Shown: positions 1 to 5,171 of the stretch, piece by piece
Position numbering within the stretch: the first letter of the stretch is position 1
Layout: every line of letters starts with the position of its first letter
Origin: an uncultured Clostridia bacterium
GTDB lineage: Bacteria > Bacillota > Clostridia > Lachnospirales > Anaerotignaceae
Reading direction: 5' to 3'
DNA: 5,171 nucleotides
Assembly: GCA_937888765.1 (NCBI GenBank)
Contig: CALASU010000326.1
Coordinates: forward strand, 1-5,171
Position numbers and translations under genes: made by a program
The notes under the pieces: model-generated
The model's database searches: none
What the model saw: the letters and a program-made list of their open reading frames with translations, nothing else
Told to the model about the DNA's origin: nothing

Positions 1-729
1 CTTTGTTTCATTGATAATCGCCGCCTGTTCGGGCTCTACCACATAATATTCAGAATGCATTTCATGCTCCAGAATATTTTCCGCTTTTACAGGACGGAAC
101 GTACCCAGACCAACGTGCAGGGTAACATGTGCCACTTTTACACCCATTTCTTCAATTTCCTTCAGAAGCTCAGGCGTAAAGTGCAGACCTGCTGTGGGTG
201 CAGCCGCAGAACCGTCATGCTTTGCATATACTGTCTGATAGCGTGTTTTGTCTTCCAGTTTGTGTGTAATGTAGGGAGGCAGGGGCATTTCGCCCAATTC
301 ATCCAGAATCGCCTCAAATACGCCGTCGTATTCAAATTTGATGATACGGTTACCGCCTTCGATCACTTCCAGTACCTCCGCTACCAGCTTGCCGCCGCCG
401 AAAGAGATTCTGTCGCCGGGGCGTGCTTTTTTACCGGGACGAACCAGTACTTCCCATGTATCCAGATCCTTACGCACCAGAAGCAGTACTTCAATCATAG
501 CACCTGTGCCGACACGTTCGCCATATAATCTGGCAGGCAGTACTCTTGTATTATTGATTACGATGCAGTCTCCTGCTCTCAGATATTCCTTTACATCCCG
601 AAAATGACGATGCTCACGCTCACCGCTGTCCTGATGCACCACCAGCAGACGGGAAGATGCCCTGTCCTGCAGAGGTTCCTGTGCGATCAGCTCTTCGGGC
701 AGATCAAAATAAAAATCACTTGTTTTCAT
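1..729 (-). CDS. queA: S-adenosylmethionine:tRNA ribosyltransferase-isomerase QueA (3' end cut by window)
   Basis: QueA transfers and isomerises the ribosyl group of S-adenosylmethionine onto preQ1 in tRNA, giving epoxyqueuosine at the wobble base of GUN anticodons; it is cytoplasmic. The 243 visible residues start MKTSDFYFDLPEELIAQ, matching the family N-terminus. Further family landmarks are VINNTRVLPARL (about 58-68), GEMPLPPYI (146-154), RYQTVYA (163-169), AAPTAGLHF (176-184), HVTLHVGLGTF (201-211) and HEMHSEYY (222-229). Full-length QueA is about 340-355 aa, so roughly 100 C-terminal residues lie outside the window; the frame is open to base 1. The ATG at 729 is preceded by GAGGA at 743-739, which overlaps the TGA stop of the preceding small gene 12 nt upstream, so it is almost certainly operonic and translationally coupled. 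Identification is by clear family sequence similarity recalled from known QueA proteins. Confidence 0.97.
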   Translation of the reverse strand, partial: MKTSDFYFDLPEELIAQEPLQDRASSRLLVVHQDSGEREHRHFRDVKEYLRAGDCIVINNTRVLPARLYGERVGTGAMIEVLLLVRKDLDTWEVLVRPGKKARPGDRISFGGGKLVAEVLEVIEGGNRIIKFEYDGVFEAILDELGEMPLPPYITHKLEDKTRYQTVYAKHDGSAAAPTAGLHFTPELLKEIEEMGVKVAHVTLHVGLGTFRPVKAENILEHEMHSEYYVVEPEQAAIINETK

Positions 730-741
730 ACTCTTTTGTCC

Positions 742-1011
742 TCATCTTCTTAACATATAATCTTCTGCATATTTCACGCCGAAAATTTTCAGCATTTCCG
801 CACGATACAGATACATGGAATTATCGGGCAGATATTCAAAGCCCTCAATATCATAATCATGCAGAACATAGTGTTCTTCCATATCCTGAGAAAGTACCGT
901 TACCTCAGGATCTGTTGCCACACGATTGATAAATGTCACTTCCGCATCGGGGTCAGAAATGACACGGATAATACCTTCAATTTCATGATCTTTCAGTCTT
1001 TTTACATACAT
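742..1011 (-). CDS. Small acidic protein of unknown function, 89 aa (paralogue of the gene just upstream)
   Basis: I do not recognise a named family. The protein is acidic, has no signal peptide, membrane segment or cysteine, and is probably cytoplasmic. It aligns with the 100-aa product of the preceding gene: residues 1-20 match residues 1-20 (both contain VISD at 17-20). From PEVT (35-38) to the C-terminus, 55 residues align without gaps, sharing LHDY (50-53), a Y-x-YR motif and FG. By hand count about 29 of 75 aligned positions are identical. The main difference is 11 residues missing here between those blocks. The ATG at 1011 has GGGGAGG at 1026-1020 with 8 nt spacing, following directly on the stop of the upstream gene. 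The stop at 744-742 overlaps the queA ribosome binding site. Coding status is well supported by the paralogy, the ribosome binding site and tight packing; function is unknown. Confidence 0.88.
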   Translation of the reverse strand: MYVKRLKDHEIEGIIRVISDPDAEVTFINRVATDPEVTVLSQDMEEHYVLHDYDIEGFEYLPDNSMYLYRAEMLKIFGVKYAEDYMLRR

Positions 1012-1026
1012 AGTGTGTTCCTCCCC

Positions 1027-1329
1027 TTAGTTTTCCATCAGATATTTGATCACATATTCATCGCCGAACCATTCATACATCATTTTTCTGTAGATGTAAT
1101 CAGAGCCTGCACCTGCACGGTTTTTCCCTCTGATGTGGTAATCATGCAGCTGATAGGTTTCTGTATCTTCCTGAAATTTTGCAGTTACCTCAGGTACATT
1201 GGAAATCGCAACGGCATCATCAAAGCTTTTGTCATATGTACGGATTTTCAGAATGGTCAGTTCCCCGTCATCGGAAATCACATTCATAACCTTTCTGATC
1301 TGTTCTTCTGTCAGTTTTTCAAAAAACAT
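1027..1329 (-). CDS. Small protein of unknown function, 100 aa (paralogue of the gene just downstream)
   Basis: This is an unrecognised soluble protein with no signal peptide, membrane segment or cysteine. It shares with the following 89-aa protein an N-terminal block (MFFEKLTEEQ, VISD at 17-20) and a C-terminal block from PEVT (46-49) through LHDYHI (61-66), Y-x-YR (76-79) and WFG (87-89) to the end. In between it carries 11 extra residues within 21-45. The conserved aromatic and acidic positions suggest a small mixed alpha/beta fold; that is inference. The ATG at 1329 has a strong AGGAGG at 1342-1337, 7 nt upstream, which overlaps the TAA stop of the preceding 86-aa gene. The next gene begins 15 nt after its stop. 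It lies in the run from the SpoIID-family gene to queA, with no sign of a promoter of its own. Confidence 0.88.
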   Translation of the reverse strand: MFFEKLTEEQIRKVMNVISDDGELTILKIRTYDKSFDDAVAISNVPEVTAKFQEDTETYQLHDYHIRGKNRAGAGSDYIYRKMMYEWFGDEYVIKYLMEN

Positions 1330-1341
1330 GCTGATTCCTCC

Positions 1342-1602
1342 TTACTGCTCTTTGTTTATTTCTTTTGCAATCGCTTCCCAGAGTGCTTCTTTTTTACAGC
1401 CAAGCAGAGCCTCTCTGATTGTTTCTTCAGCAGGTTCTATTTTTCTATGCATACCACCGCAGCGTAAGCCTTCATCCAGAAACATCCAGAATTCTTCGCC
1501 GTTCGGTTCTCCCACCAATCCTCTGTCGGAAAACACAACGGTATTTCCGTTTCCGTCAGAAAAGCCCTTTCGGGAAAGCAAAAATGTTCTTAAATCTTTC
1601 AT
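1342..1602 (-). CDS. Small protein of unknown function, 86 aa
   Basis: I do not recognise this protein. It begins MKDLRTFLLSRKGFSDGNGN, has a glycine-rich central part (VVFSDRGLVGEPNGEEFW, 22-39), two cysteines (48 and 69) and a C-terminal stretch from about 57 that looks like a charged amphipathic helix. It has no signal peptide or membrane segment and does not resemble the two paralogous small proteins that follow. I chose the ATG at 1602, one base after the TAA stop of the SpoIID-family gene, because GAGGG at 1612-1608 is placed 5 nt before it. A TTG at 1614 would add four residues and overlap the upstream gene, but it would consume that binding site. The arrangement suggests coupling to translation of the SpoIID-family gene. 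The stop TAA at 1344-1342 merges with the next gene's AGGAGG. Coding is likely from context; function is unknown. Confidence 0.82.
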   Translation of the reverse strand: MKDLRTFLLSRKGFSDGNGNTVVFSDRGLVGEPNGEEFWMFLDEGLRCGGMHRKIEPAEETIREALLGCKKEALWEAIAKEINKEQ

Positions 1603-1603
1603 G

Positions 1604-3175
1604 TTATCCCTCAATCGTAATGCCTGTATAATAATGCTTCAGAATTTCATCATAGGAATAGCCCATCTGCGCCATTGCCTGTGCCCCATTCTGGCTCAGA
1701 CCGACACCATGTCCGTTGCCTTTTCCTTCAAATACAAACTTTCCGTTTTTCACAGTAGAGATCGACACTGTTTTTTCTGTATAGCCGCCTGTAAAAATAC
1801 TGTTTTCCTGTTTAGATTCTTCCTGTTCAACAGCAACAGAAAAACTTTCGCCGTTCAGATGCTCCAGTGTGCCTTCTGTTTTTGCAGTAATCCCCTTTTC
1901 CATAGCCGCCGCAAGCAGTGTATTCTTTTTCACAGGCTCTGCGGAAACTGCATTTCCTGCACCGATTTCCCCGCCTTTGCCGTTAATCGTAAAGAGCTTA
2001 CTGGGCAGACTGCCGCCCGCAGGAGAAAAGAAAGAGCGAATGGCTTCTTTTGTTAATGTTTTTGTGCCGCCTGTGCCAACAATCTGTAATTCCTGCACAC
2101 GTCCGCCGCTGGAGAGCTTTGTGATTACAATATCCGTAGCTGTGCCGATATTTGCACCCTTTGCCTGTGCCGCCGCTGTCAGCTGATCCAATGTAATCGT
2201 TCTTGTCCATGTGCTGTCGCCATATTCGCCAAGTTCGGGTACTGCACGCAGATATGGAATCGGTGCATTCCATACATTTTCCGTATTTTCTGTATAGCCG
2301 CCCATAGAAGCACAGAATACCGCTTCAATCGGCGCACCGTTATAGCAGGCAATTTCTCCTGCGGTTGCATCAATGGCTTCTGCCGTTCTTGCAGCTTCGT
2401 TACTCAGCCCCTTATATACCTGACAGGAAATGGTATCACAAAGCTGATACCCTGTCCCCTGATGTGCCCCCAGCTTCGTCATGGCGTAGGTTCTTGCCGC
2501 AACCGCCTGTGCTTTCAGAGCTTCTACCTCGTAGGACTGCGGCATCTCAGAAGGCACTACACCATACAGATATTCTTCCAGATCTACCACATTGACTGCC
2601 GTCAGCAGATAATCATTCACAGAAAAAGTCATCATTCCCCGATAGGGTTTGCCGTTAACAGATGTACGTGCATTTTCCTCCATAAATACCGCTTCTTCCG
2701 GCAGAATCACAGAAACATCTCCTGTCAGCCGAATCCCCTCAAACCCTGTGATTCGCTGTGCAGAAAGCATTGCTTCCTCTTCTACTTCGGGAAGAGAAGA
2801 CCCTTTGATATATACTGTCCAGTCCTCTCCGCTCAGATAGCCCGCTGTTGCATCCAGACCCATATGCTTCAGATCCTCAGCCAGTTCCAGAGCATCCTCG
2901 CACCCCATTTCATCTACAAGAATAATCATCTGACCGCCTTCTGCTTTCACACTGTAAAGACTGCCCGACGTAATACTACCGCCTTCTTCAAATTCGCCGT
3001 CTGCCTCTTCCCCGATCAGAAGTGTTCCCGCTCCGACAGAAGCGGAAGATACATTTTTGCAGACGGATTCCAGACCAACCCGCACCACATCCGGCACCTG
3101 ATATGCCATTGCCTGCAGCGGCATTCCTGCAAGTATAAGCCCTAATGCCGTTAAAATTGCAAAATTTCGTTTCAC
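1604..3175 (-). CDS. Secreted SpoIID/LytB-family protein (putative peptidoglycan lytic transglycosylase) with SPOR-like N-terminal segment
   Basis: SpoIID-family enzymes cleave glycan strands, typically denuded of stem peptides, outside the membrane. The 523-aa product has a Sec signal peptide with a probable cut after AMA (22-24). It then has a short RVGL block (32-35), typical of the SpoIID N-terminus, followed at about 73-140 by a SPOR-like stretch. The catalytic core follows: YLYGVVPSEMP (202-212) with the presumed catalytic Glu210, AQAVAARTYA (222-231), a Cys pair at 246 and 251 in CDTISCQVY, FCASMGGYTENTENVW (287-302) and the closing GNGHGVGLSQNGAQAMA (486-502). At about 340 aa, canonical SpoIID is much shorter; the extra length is in the SPOR-like part and a region around 395-480. 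The GTG start has AGGAGG 7 nt upstream. It begins the operon running to queA. The cleavable signal and sigma-A-like promoter favour a vegetative LytB-like role, but true SpoIID (sporulation engulfment) cannot be excluded. Confidence 0.93.
   Translation of the reverse strand: MKRNFAILTALGLILAGMPLQAMAYQVPDVVRVGLESVCKNVSSASVGAGTLLIGEEADGEFEEGGSITSGSLYSVKAEGGQMIILVDEMGCEDALELAEDLKHMGLDATAGYLSGEDWTVYIKGSSLPEVEEEAMLSAQRITGFEGIRLTGDVSVILPEEAVFMEENARTSVNGKPYRGMMTFSVNDYLLTAVNVVDLEEYLYGVVPSEMPQSYEVEALKAQAVAARTYAMTKLGAHQGTGYQLCDTISCQVYKGLSNEAARTAEAIDATAGEIACYNGAPIEAVFCASMGGYTENTENVWNAPIPYLRAVPELGEYGDSTWTRTITLDQLTAAAQAKGANIGTATDIVITKLSSGGRVQELQIVGTGGTKTLTKEAIRSFFSPAGGSLPSKLFTINGKGGEIGAGNAVSAEPVKKNTLLAAAMEKGITAKTEGTLEHLNGESFSVAVEQEESKQENSIFTGGYTEKTVSISTVKNGKFVFEGKGNGHGVGLSQNGAQAMAQMGYSYDEILKHYYTGITIEG
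1608..1612 (-). promoter_or_regulatory. Ribosome binding site deciding the start of the 86-aa gene
   Basis: GAGGG lies inside the last codons of the SpoIID-family gene, with 5 nt before the ATG at 1602. It favours that ATG over the in-frame TTG at 1614, whose first codon overlaps this site. Confidence 0.7.
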
Positions 3176-3182
3176 TGTATTT

Positions 3183-3188
3183 CCTCCT
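3183..3188 (-). promoter_or_regulatory. Ribosome binding site for the GTG start of the SpoIID-family gene
   Basis: A full AGGAGG with 7 nt spacing precedes the GTG at 3175. It supports the non-ATG start, which is followed at once by a good signal peptide (MKRNFAILTALGLILAG). Confidence 0.85.
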
Positions 3189-3254
3189 GTTCTTCAGGAT
3201 TTTTCTTCAGAATAAAAGTTCTTCAAAAATGATTTTCAGAACTCTTATCTTAAT

Positions 3255-3284
3255 AGTATACCATAGATTAACAGGGATAGACAA
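3255..3284 (-). promoter_or_regulatory. Sigma-A-like promoter of the SpoIID-family/queA operon
   Basis: TTGTCT (3284-3279) and TATACT (3260-3255) are separated by 18 bp. Transcription would begin near 3248, leaving a leader of about 70 nt before the GTG at 3175. The site lies just downstream of the terminator of the preceding gene, exactly where an operon promoter is expected. A sigma-E type reading (ATA / CATACA-T) is a poorer match, although the -10 overlaps such a pattern partly. It is predicted from sequence only. Confidence 0.65.
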
Positions 3285-3301
3285 CGGCTTTTCCTGCAAA
3301 C

Positions 3302-3333
3302 AAAAGAAAAAGGGATACTTTCGTATCCCTTTT
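3302..3333 (-). terminator. Rho-independent terminator after the NlpC/P60 gene
   Basis: Reading the minus strand, AAAAGGGATAC (3333-3323), a GAAA tetraloop (3322-3319) and GTATCCCTTTT (3318-3308) form a perfect 11-bp stem. It is followed by T-C-TTTT to 3302. The stem begins 18 nt after the stop codon of the NlpC/P60 gene. It separates that gene from the SpoIID-family operon. Confidence 0.92.
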
Positions 3334-3351
3334 GGATTTTTGTCTTTTCAA

Positions 3352-4464
3352 TTATCTCAGTACACGTCTTGCTGTTACATATGTATTCGCACTGTAGCTG
3401 CTGCTCAGGCTTGTTACTGTTACGCCCATTGCTTTGCCGTCTGTAGAGTGGATATATGTACCATCGCCGCAGTAGATACCTACATGGCTGATTCCGCTGT
3501 TGCCGCCGCTATTGAAGAATACCAGGTCGCCTGCCTGCAGATCGGATTTTGCAACTGCTACACCGTTGTTTGCCATATCTCTGGAACTTCTGTTCAGAGA
3601 AATACCGTAGTTTTTCATTACGGAATATACAAAACCGGAACAGTCAACGCCGCTTCTCAGGTTTGTACCACCCCAAACATAAGGTGTGCCGATGAACTGT
3701 TTTGCGTAAGAGATTACTTCTGCACCTTTGCCTGTACCTGCAGATCTTGTTGTACGAGTGCCTTTTCTTACAGAAAGGTAATCAGCACTTACATAGCCTT
3801 TCTGGCCATCTGCTGTGATAACTCTGATCCATTCCTGACCTACTCTGTCTACATCTACTTCTGTACCGTAAGGCAGAACTTTCAGCACTACAGAATTCAT
3901 AGAAGCCTGTCTGCGCAGTTTCAGACCTGTTTCTGCAGTAACCACACCATACATGGGTTCTGCTTTTTCTTCTTCCTTAGGTGCATTTGCAACCTTAGGT
4001 ACTGCGGACAGGAATTCGCCGGAAACGTAATCCTTGCTTACATATGCGGGTTCGCCCTGATAGGAGATCTGATACCAGCCATCATTCTGACCTGTTACTG
4101 TGATCACATCGCCTTTTGCGAATTTACCAACCACTGCAGAAGATGTTGTTGCCTGCTTGCGCAGGTTTACATCAGAGCTTGTCAGTGTGCCTGTTGCTTT
4201 TGTGATGTTGAAATAATCAGCGGATACATATGCTTCTTCGCCGTTGTAAGAAATTTTTACCCAGTAATCATTTTTATCCAGAACAGTGAATTCTGTACCT
4301 TTGTTGATTTTACCCAGAACTTCTGCTTCTACATGTGCCGCAGAACGTACATTTACATTTGTACCGGAAGCCTGTCCTGCATCAGCTGCCAGAACACCTA
4401 CTGTGCCCAGTGCTGTAAAGATTGCTGTCAGACATACCTGTTTTATTACTTTAGAAAAGACCAT
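3352..4464 (-). CDS. Secreted cell-wall hydrolase: three SH3b domains plus NlpC/P60 peptidase
   Basis: This is a peptidoglycan endopeptidase of the NlpC/P60 cysteine peptidase family, acting outside the cell on stem peptides (classically the D-gamma-Glu bond to the diamino acid). Counting from the chosen ATG, the 370-aa product has a signal peptide (1 to about 27, ending VLAA). SH3b repeats lie at about 34-85, 92-147 and 173-231, each with an xVNxR or LKLRR start and a GYVS/AYVS-x-DY end. A charged linker (150-172) precedes the third repeat. The catalytic domain is at 248-370, with Cys275 in VDCSGFVY, His327 in SHVGIY and third polar residue His339 in YIHS. The ATG at 4464 is preferred over one at 4479 because GGAGG (4477-4473) stands 8 nt before it and the earlier ATG has no binding site. 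It appears monocistronic, with its own strong promoter and terminator. The SH3b domains probably bind the wall. Confidence 0.95.
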   Translation of the reverse strand: MVFSKVIKQVCLTAIFTALGTVGVLAADAGQASGTNVNVRSAAHVEAEVLGKINKGTEFTVLDKNDYWVKISYNGEEAYVSADYFNITKATGTLTSSDVNLRKQATTSSAVVGKFAKGDVITVTGQNDGWYQISYQGEPAYVSKDYVSGEFLSAVPKVANAPKEEEKAEPMYGVVTAETGLKLRRQASMNSVVLKVLPYGTEVDVDRVGQEWIRVITADGQKGYVSADYLSVRKGTRTTRSAGTGKGAEVISYAKQFIGTPYVWGGTNLRSGVDCSGFVYSVMKNYGISLNRSSRDMANNGVAVAKSDLQAGDLVFFNSGGNSGISHVGIYCGDGTYIHSTDGKAMGVTVTSLSSSYSANTYVTARRVLR

Positions 4465-4472
4465 CTTCGGTT

Positions 4473-4477
4473 CCTCC
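4473..4477 (-). promoter_or_regulatory. Ribosome binding site deciding the NlpC/P60 start
   Basis: GGAGG lies 8 nt before the ATG at 4464. It overlaps an upstream in-frame ATG at 4479, which therefore is probably not the start; only A-rich sequence precedes 4479. Confidence 0.75.
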
Positions 4478-4497
4478 ATACTGTTTCTTTTTAATTT

Positions 4498-4514
4498 GTT
4501 ACAAATCTGTTACA
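4498..4514 (-). promoter_or_regulatory. Putative WalR (YycF)-type operator
   Basis: On the minus strand TGTAAC (4514-4509), five bases, then TGTAAC (4503-4498) match the published WalR consensus TGTWAH-N5-TGTWAH exactly. WalRK is the Gram-positive two-component system that controls cell-wall hydrolases, and the gene behind this promoter is such a hydrolase. The box lies just downstream of the -10, over the predicted start of transcription, a position expected for repression rather than activation. Another OmpR-family regulator (for example PhoP-like) could use a similar direct repeat. Confidence 0.6.
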
Positions 4515-4517
4515 ATT

Positions 4518-4546
4518 AGTATACGAAACAGTAACACTTTTGTCAA
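4518..4546 (-). promoter_or_regulatory. Strong sigma-A promoter of the NlpC/P60 gene
   Basis: A perfect TTGACA (4546-4541) and TATACT (4523-4518), one base off TATAAT, are separated by the optimal 17 bp. Transcription would start at about 4511, giving a leader of about 46 nt. A- and T-tracts upstream (about 4551-4580) could act as an UP element. Such a promoter needs no activator. Confidence 0.88.
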
Positions 4547-4685
4547 CTTGTTTTTCCAAAAATACGCATAAATTTTTTCGGCAGTGCATAAAAAGAAGTC
4601 CAAAATTGCGCCTTTTTTCGCAGATAAACAGCAGAATATATACACAGACACTAAAATTTCATACTTTTTTCATATTTTTACCATT

Positions 4686-5171
4686 TTATTTTTTCTGCAC
4701 AAGTTCCTCTTTGAATCTGCCGTTTTCATAAAATAATTCACCGTCTGCATAAATTTTACCGCCGTCTGTCATATCGTTGATCATATCCCAATGGATTGCA
4801 GATTCGTTTTTACCGCCCGCTTCTTTGAAGGCTTCGCCAATCGCCATATGAATAGAGCCGCCGATCTTTTCATCAAACAGAATATTTTTTGTGTGGCGTT
4901 TGATGCCATAGTTTGTGCCGATTGCAACCTCACCAAAGAAACGAGAACCTTCATCCGTATCAATATAGGAAAGCAGTGTGGAAAGCTTTTCTTCATTTTT
5001 ACAGCTGACTTCTTCAATCCGTCCATTTTTCACAACCAAACGCACTTCTTCAAATTCGTTGCCGTTCATAATGGAAGGGTAGGAAAATGTAATGTGACCG
5101 TTTACGCCGTCTTCCACAGGAGAAGTAAAGATTTCACCGTCTGGAAAATTTTCATGCCCACAACAGTTGAT
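4686..5171 (-). CDS. M29-family metallo-aminopeptidase, C-terminal part (5' end cut by window)
   Basis: M29 aminopeptidases (AmpS/PepS/AmpT type) are cytoplasmic, di-metal enzymes that remove N-terminal amino acids from peptides. The visible 161 residues hold the family's C-terminal signatures, numbered from the window edge: NFPDGEIFTSPVEDGVNG (8-25), DTDEGSRFFGEVAIGTNYGI (71-90), TKNILFDEKIGGSIHMAIG (94-112), GGKNESAIHWDMI (119-131) and a final ADGELFYENGRF (142-153). The likely metal ligands by family pattern are Glu13, Glu81, His108, His127 and Asp129. Family members are about 400-410 aa, so some 250 N-terminal residues lie beyond the window; the frame is open to base 5171. I see no convincing terminator after its TAA at 4688-4686. 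The next gene downstream has its own strong promoter. Substrate range and exact subfamily cannot be told from this part. Confidence 0.94.
   Translation of the reverse strand: MNCCGHENFPDGEIFTSPVEDGVNGHITFSYPSIMNGNEFEEVRLVVKNGRIEEVSCKNEEKLSTLLSYIDTDEGSRFFGEVAIGTNYGIKRHTKNILFDEKIGGSIHMAIGEAFKEAGGKNESAIHWDMINDMTDGGKIYADGELFYENGRFKEELVQKK

Noticed and set aside
1612..1614. TTG as start of the 86-aa gene, four codons upstream
   Set aside because: It overlaps the GAGGG that is correctly spaced for the ATG at 1602, and no binding site is seen before it.
1199..2056. Plus-strand open frames over the SpoIID-family gene and the small genes
   Set aside because: They run antisense to well-supported genes, have no good ribosome binding sites and give low-complexity products with no recognisable domain.
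3255..3260. Sigma-E (sporulation) promoter reading for the SpoIID-family gene
   Set aside because: The -10 resembles CATACA-T only partly and no matching -35 is found at the right distance, whereas TTGTCT-18-TATACT fits sigma-A better.
3145..4494. Long open frame on the plus strand (449 codons)
   Set aside because: It is exactly antisense to the NlpC/P60 gene, the terminator and the operon promoter. Its product is implausibly rich in Cys, Phe and Tyr and shows no family motif.
4551..4620. Repeated CGAAAAAA (4620-4613 and 4580-4573) and TATGC words upstream of the NlpC/P60 promoter
   Set aside because: They are short words in AT-rich intergenic sequence with no regular spacing. At most they serve as an UP-like A-tract region.
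4607..4622. Possible terminator hairpin after the M29 aminopeptidase gene
   Set aside because: On the minus strand there are only four pairs (TGCG/CGCA) around an 8-base loop, followed by a short ATTTT. This is too weak to call as a terminator.

Overview
The window reads as a chromosomal piece from a low-to-moderate GC Gram-positive bacterium of the class Clostridia, plausibly a Lachnospiraceae-type anaerobe. The grounds are strong AGGAGG-type ribosome binding sites, GTG used as a start, a SpoIID-family protein next to queA, a secreted SH3b-NlpC/P60 hydrolase and an M29 aminopeptidase. Genus-level assignment is not supported by what I can see. Every convincing gene lies on the minus strand, so transcription runs from high to low coordinates.

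In transcription order: (1) 5171-4686 is the C-terminal part of an M29-family metallo-aminopeptidase, cut by the window edge. (2) 4685-4465 is an AT-rich intergenic stretch with a near-consensus sigma-A promoter (TTGACA-17-TATACT). Over its start region lie two TGTAAC half-sites separated by 5 bp, which is the WalR (YycF) box pattern. (3) 4464-3352 encodes a secreted cell-wall hydrolase with three bacterial SH3 domains and a C-terminal NlpC/P60 peptidase. It is closed by a clear Rho-independent terminator at 3333-3302. (4) A second sigma-A-like promoter (3284-3255) starts what looks like one operon: a secreted SpoIID/LytB-family protein (3175-1604), three small unrecognised proteins of 86, 100 and 89 aa, and queA (729 to the window edge). 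The gaps are 1, 12, 15 and 12 nt, and no terminator is visible between the genes.

The theme is envelope peptidoglycan turnover (an NlpC/P60 endopeptidase beside a SpoIID-type lytic transglycosylase), followed by tRNA queuosine synthesis. In many Clostridia, from memory, a spoIID-like gene sits directly before queA-tgt. Here a cassette of three small genes lies between them, and two of the three (100 and 89 aa) are clearly diverged paralogues of each other. That pair and the WalR-like control region of the NlpC/P60 gene are the most interesting parts of the window. I saw no mobile element, CRISPR array, tRNA or rRNA.
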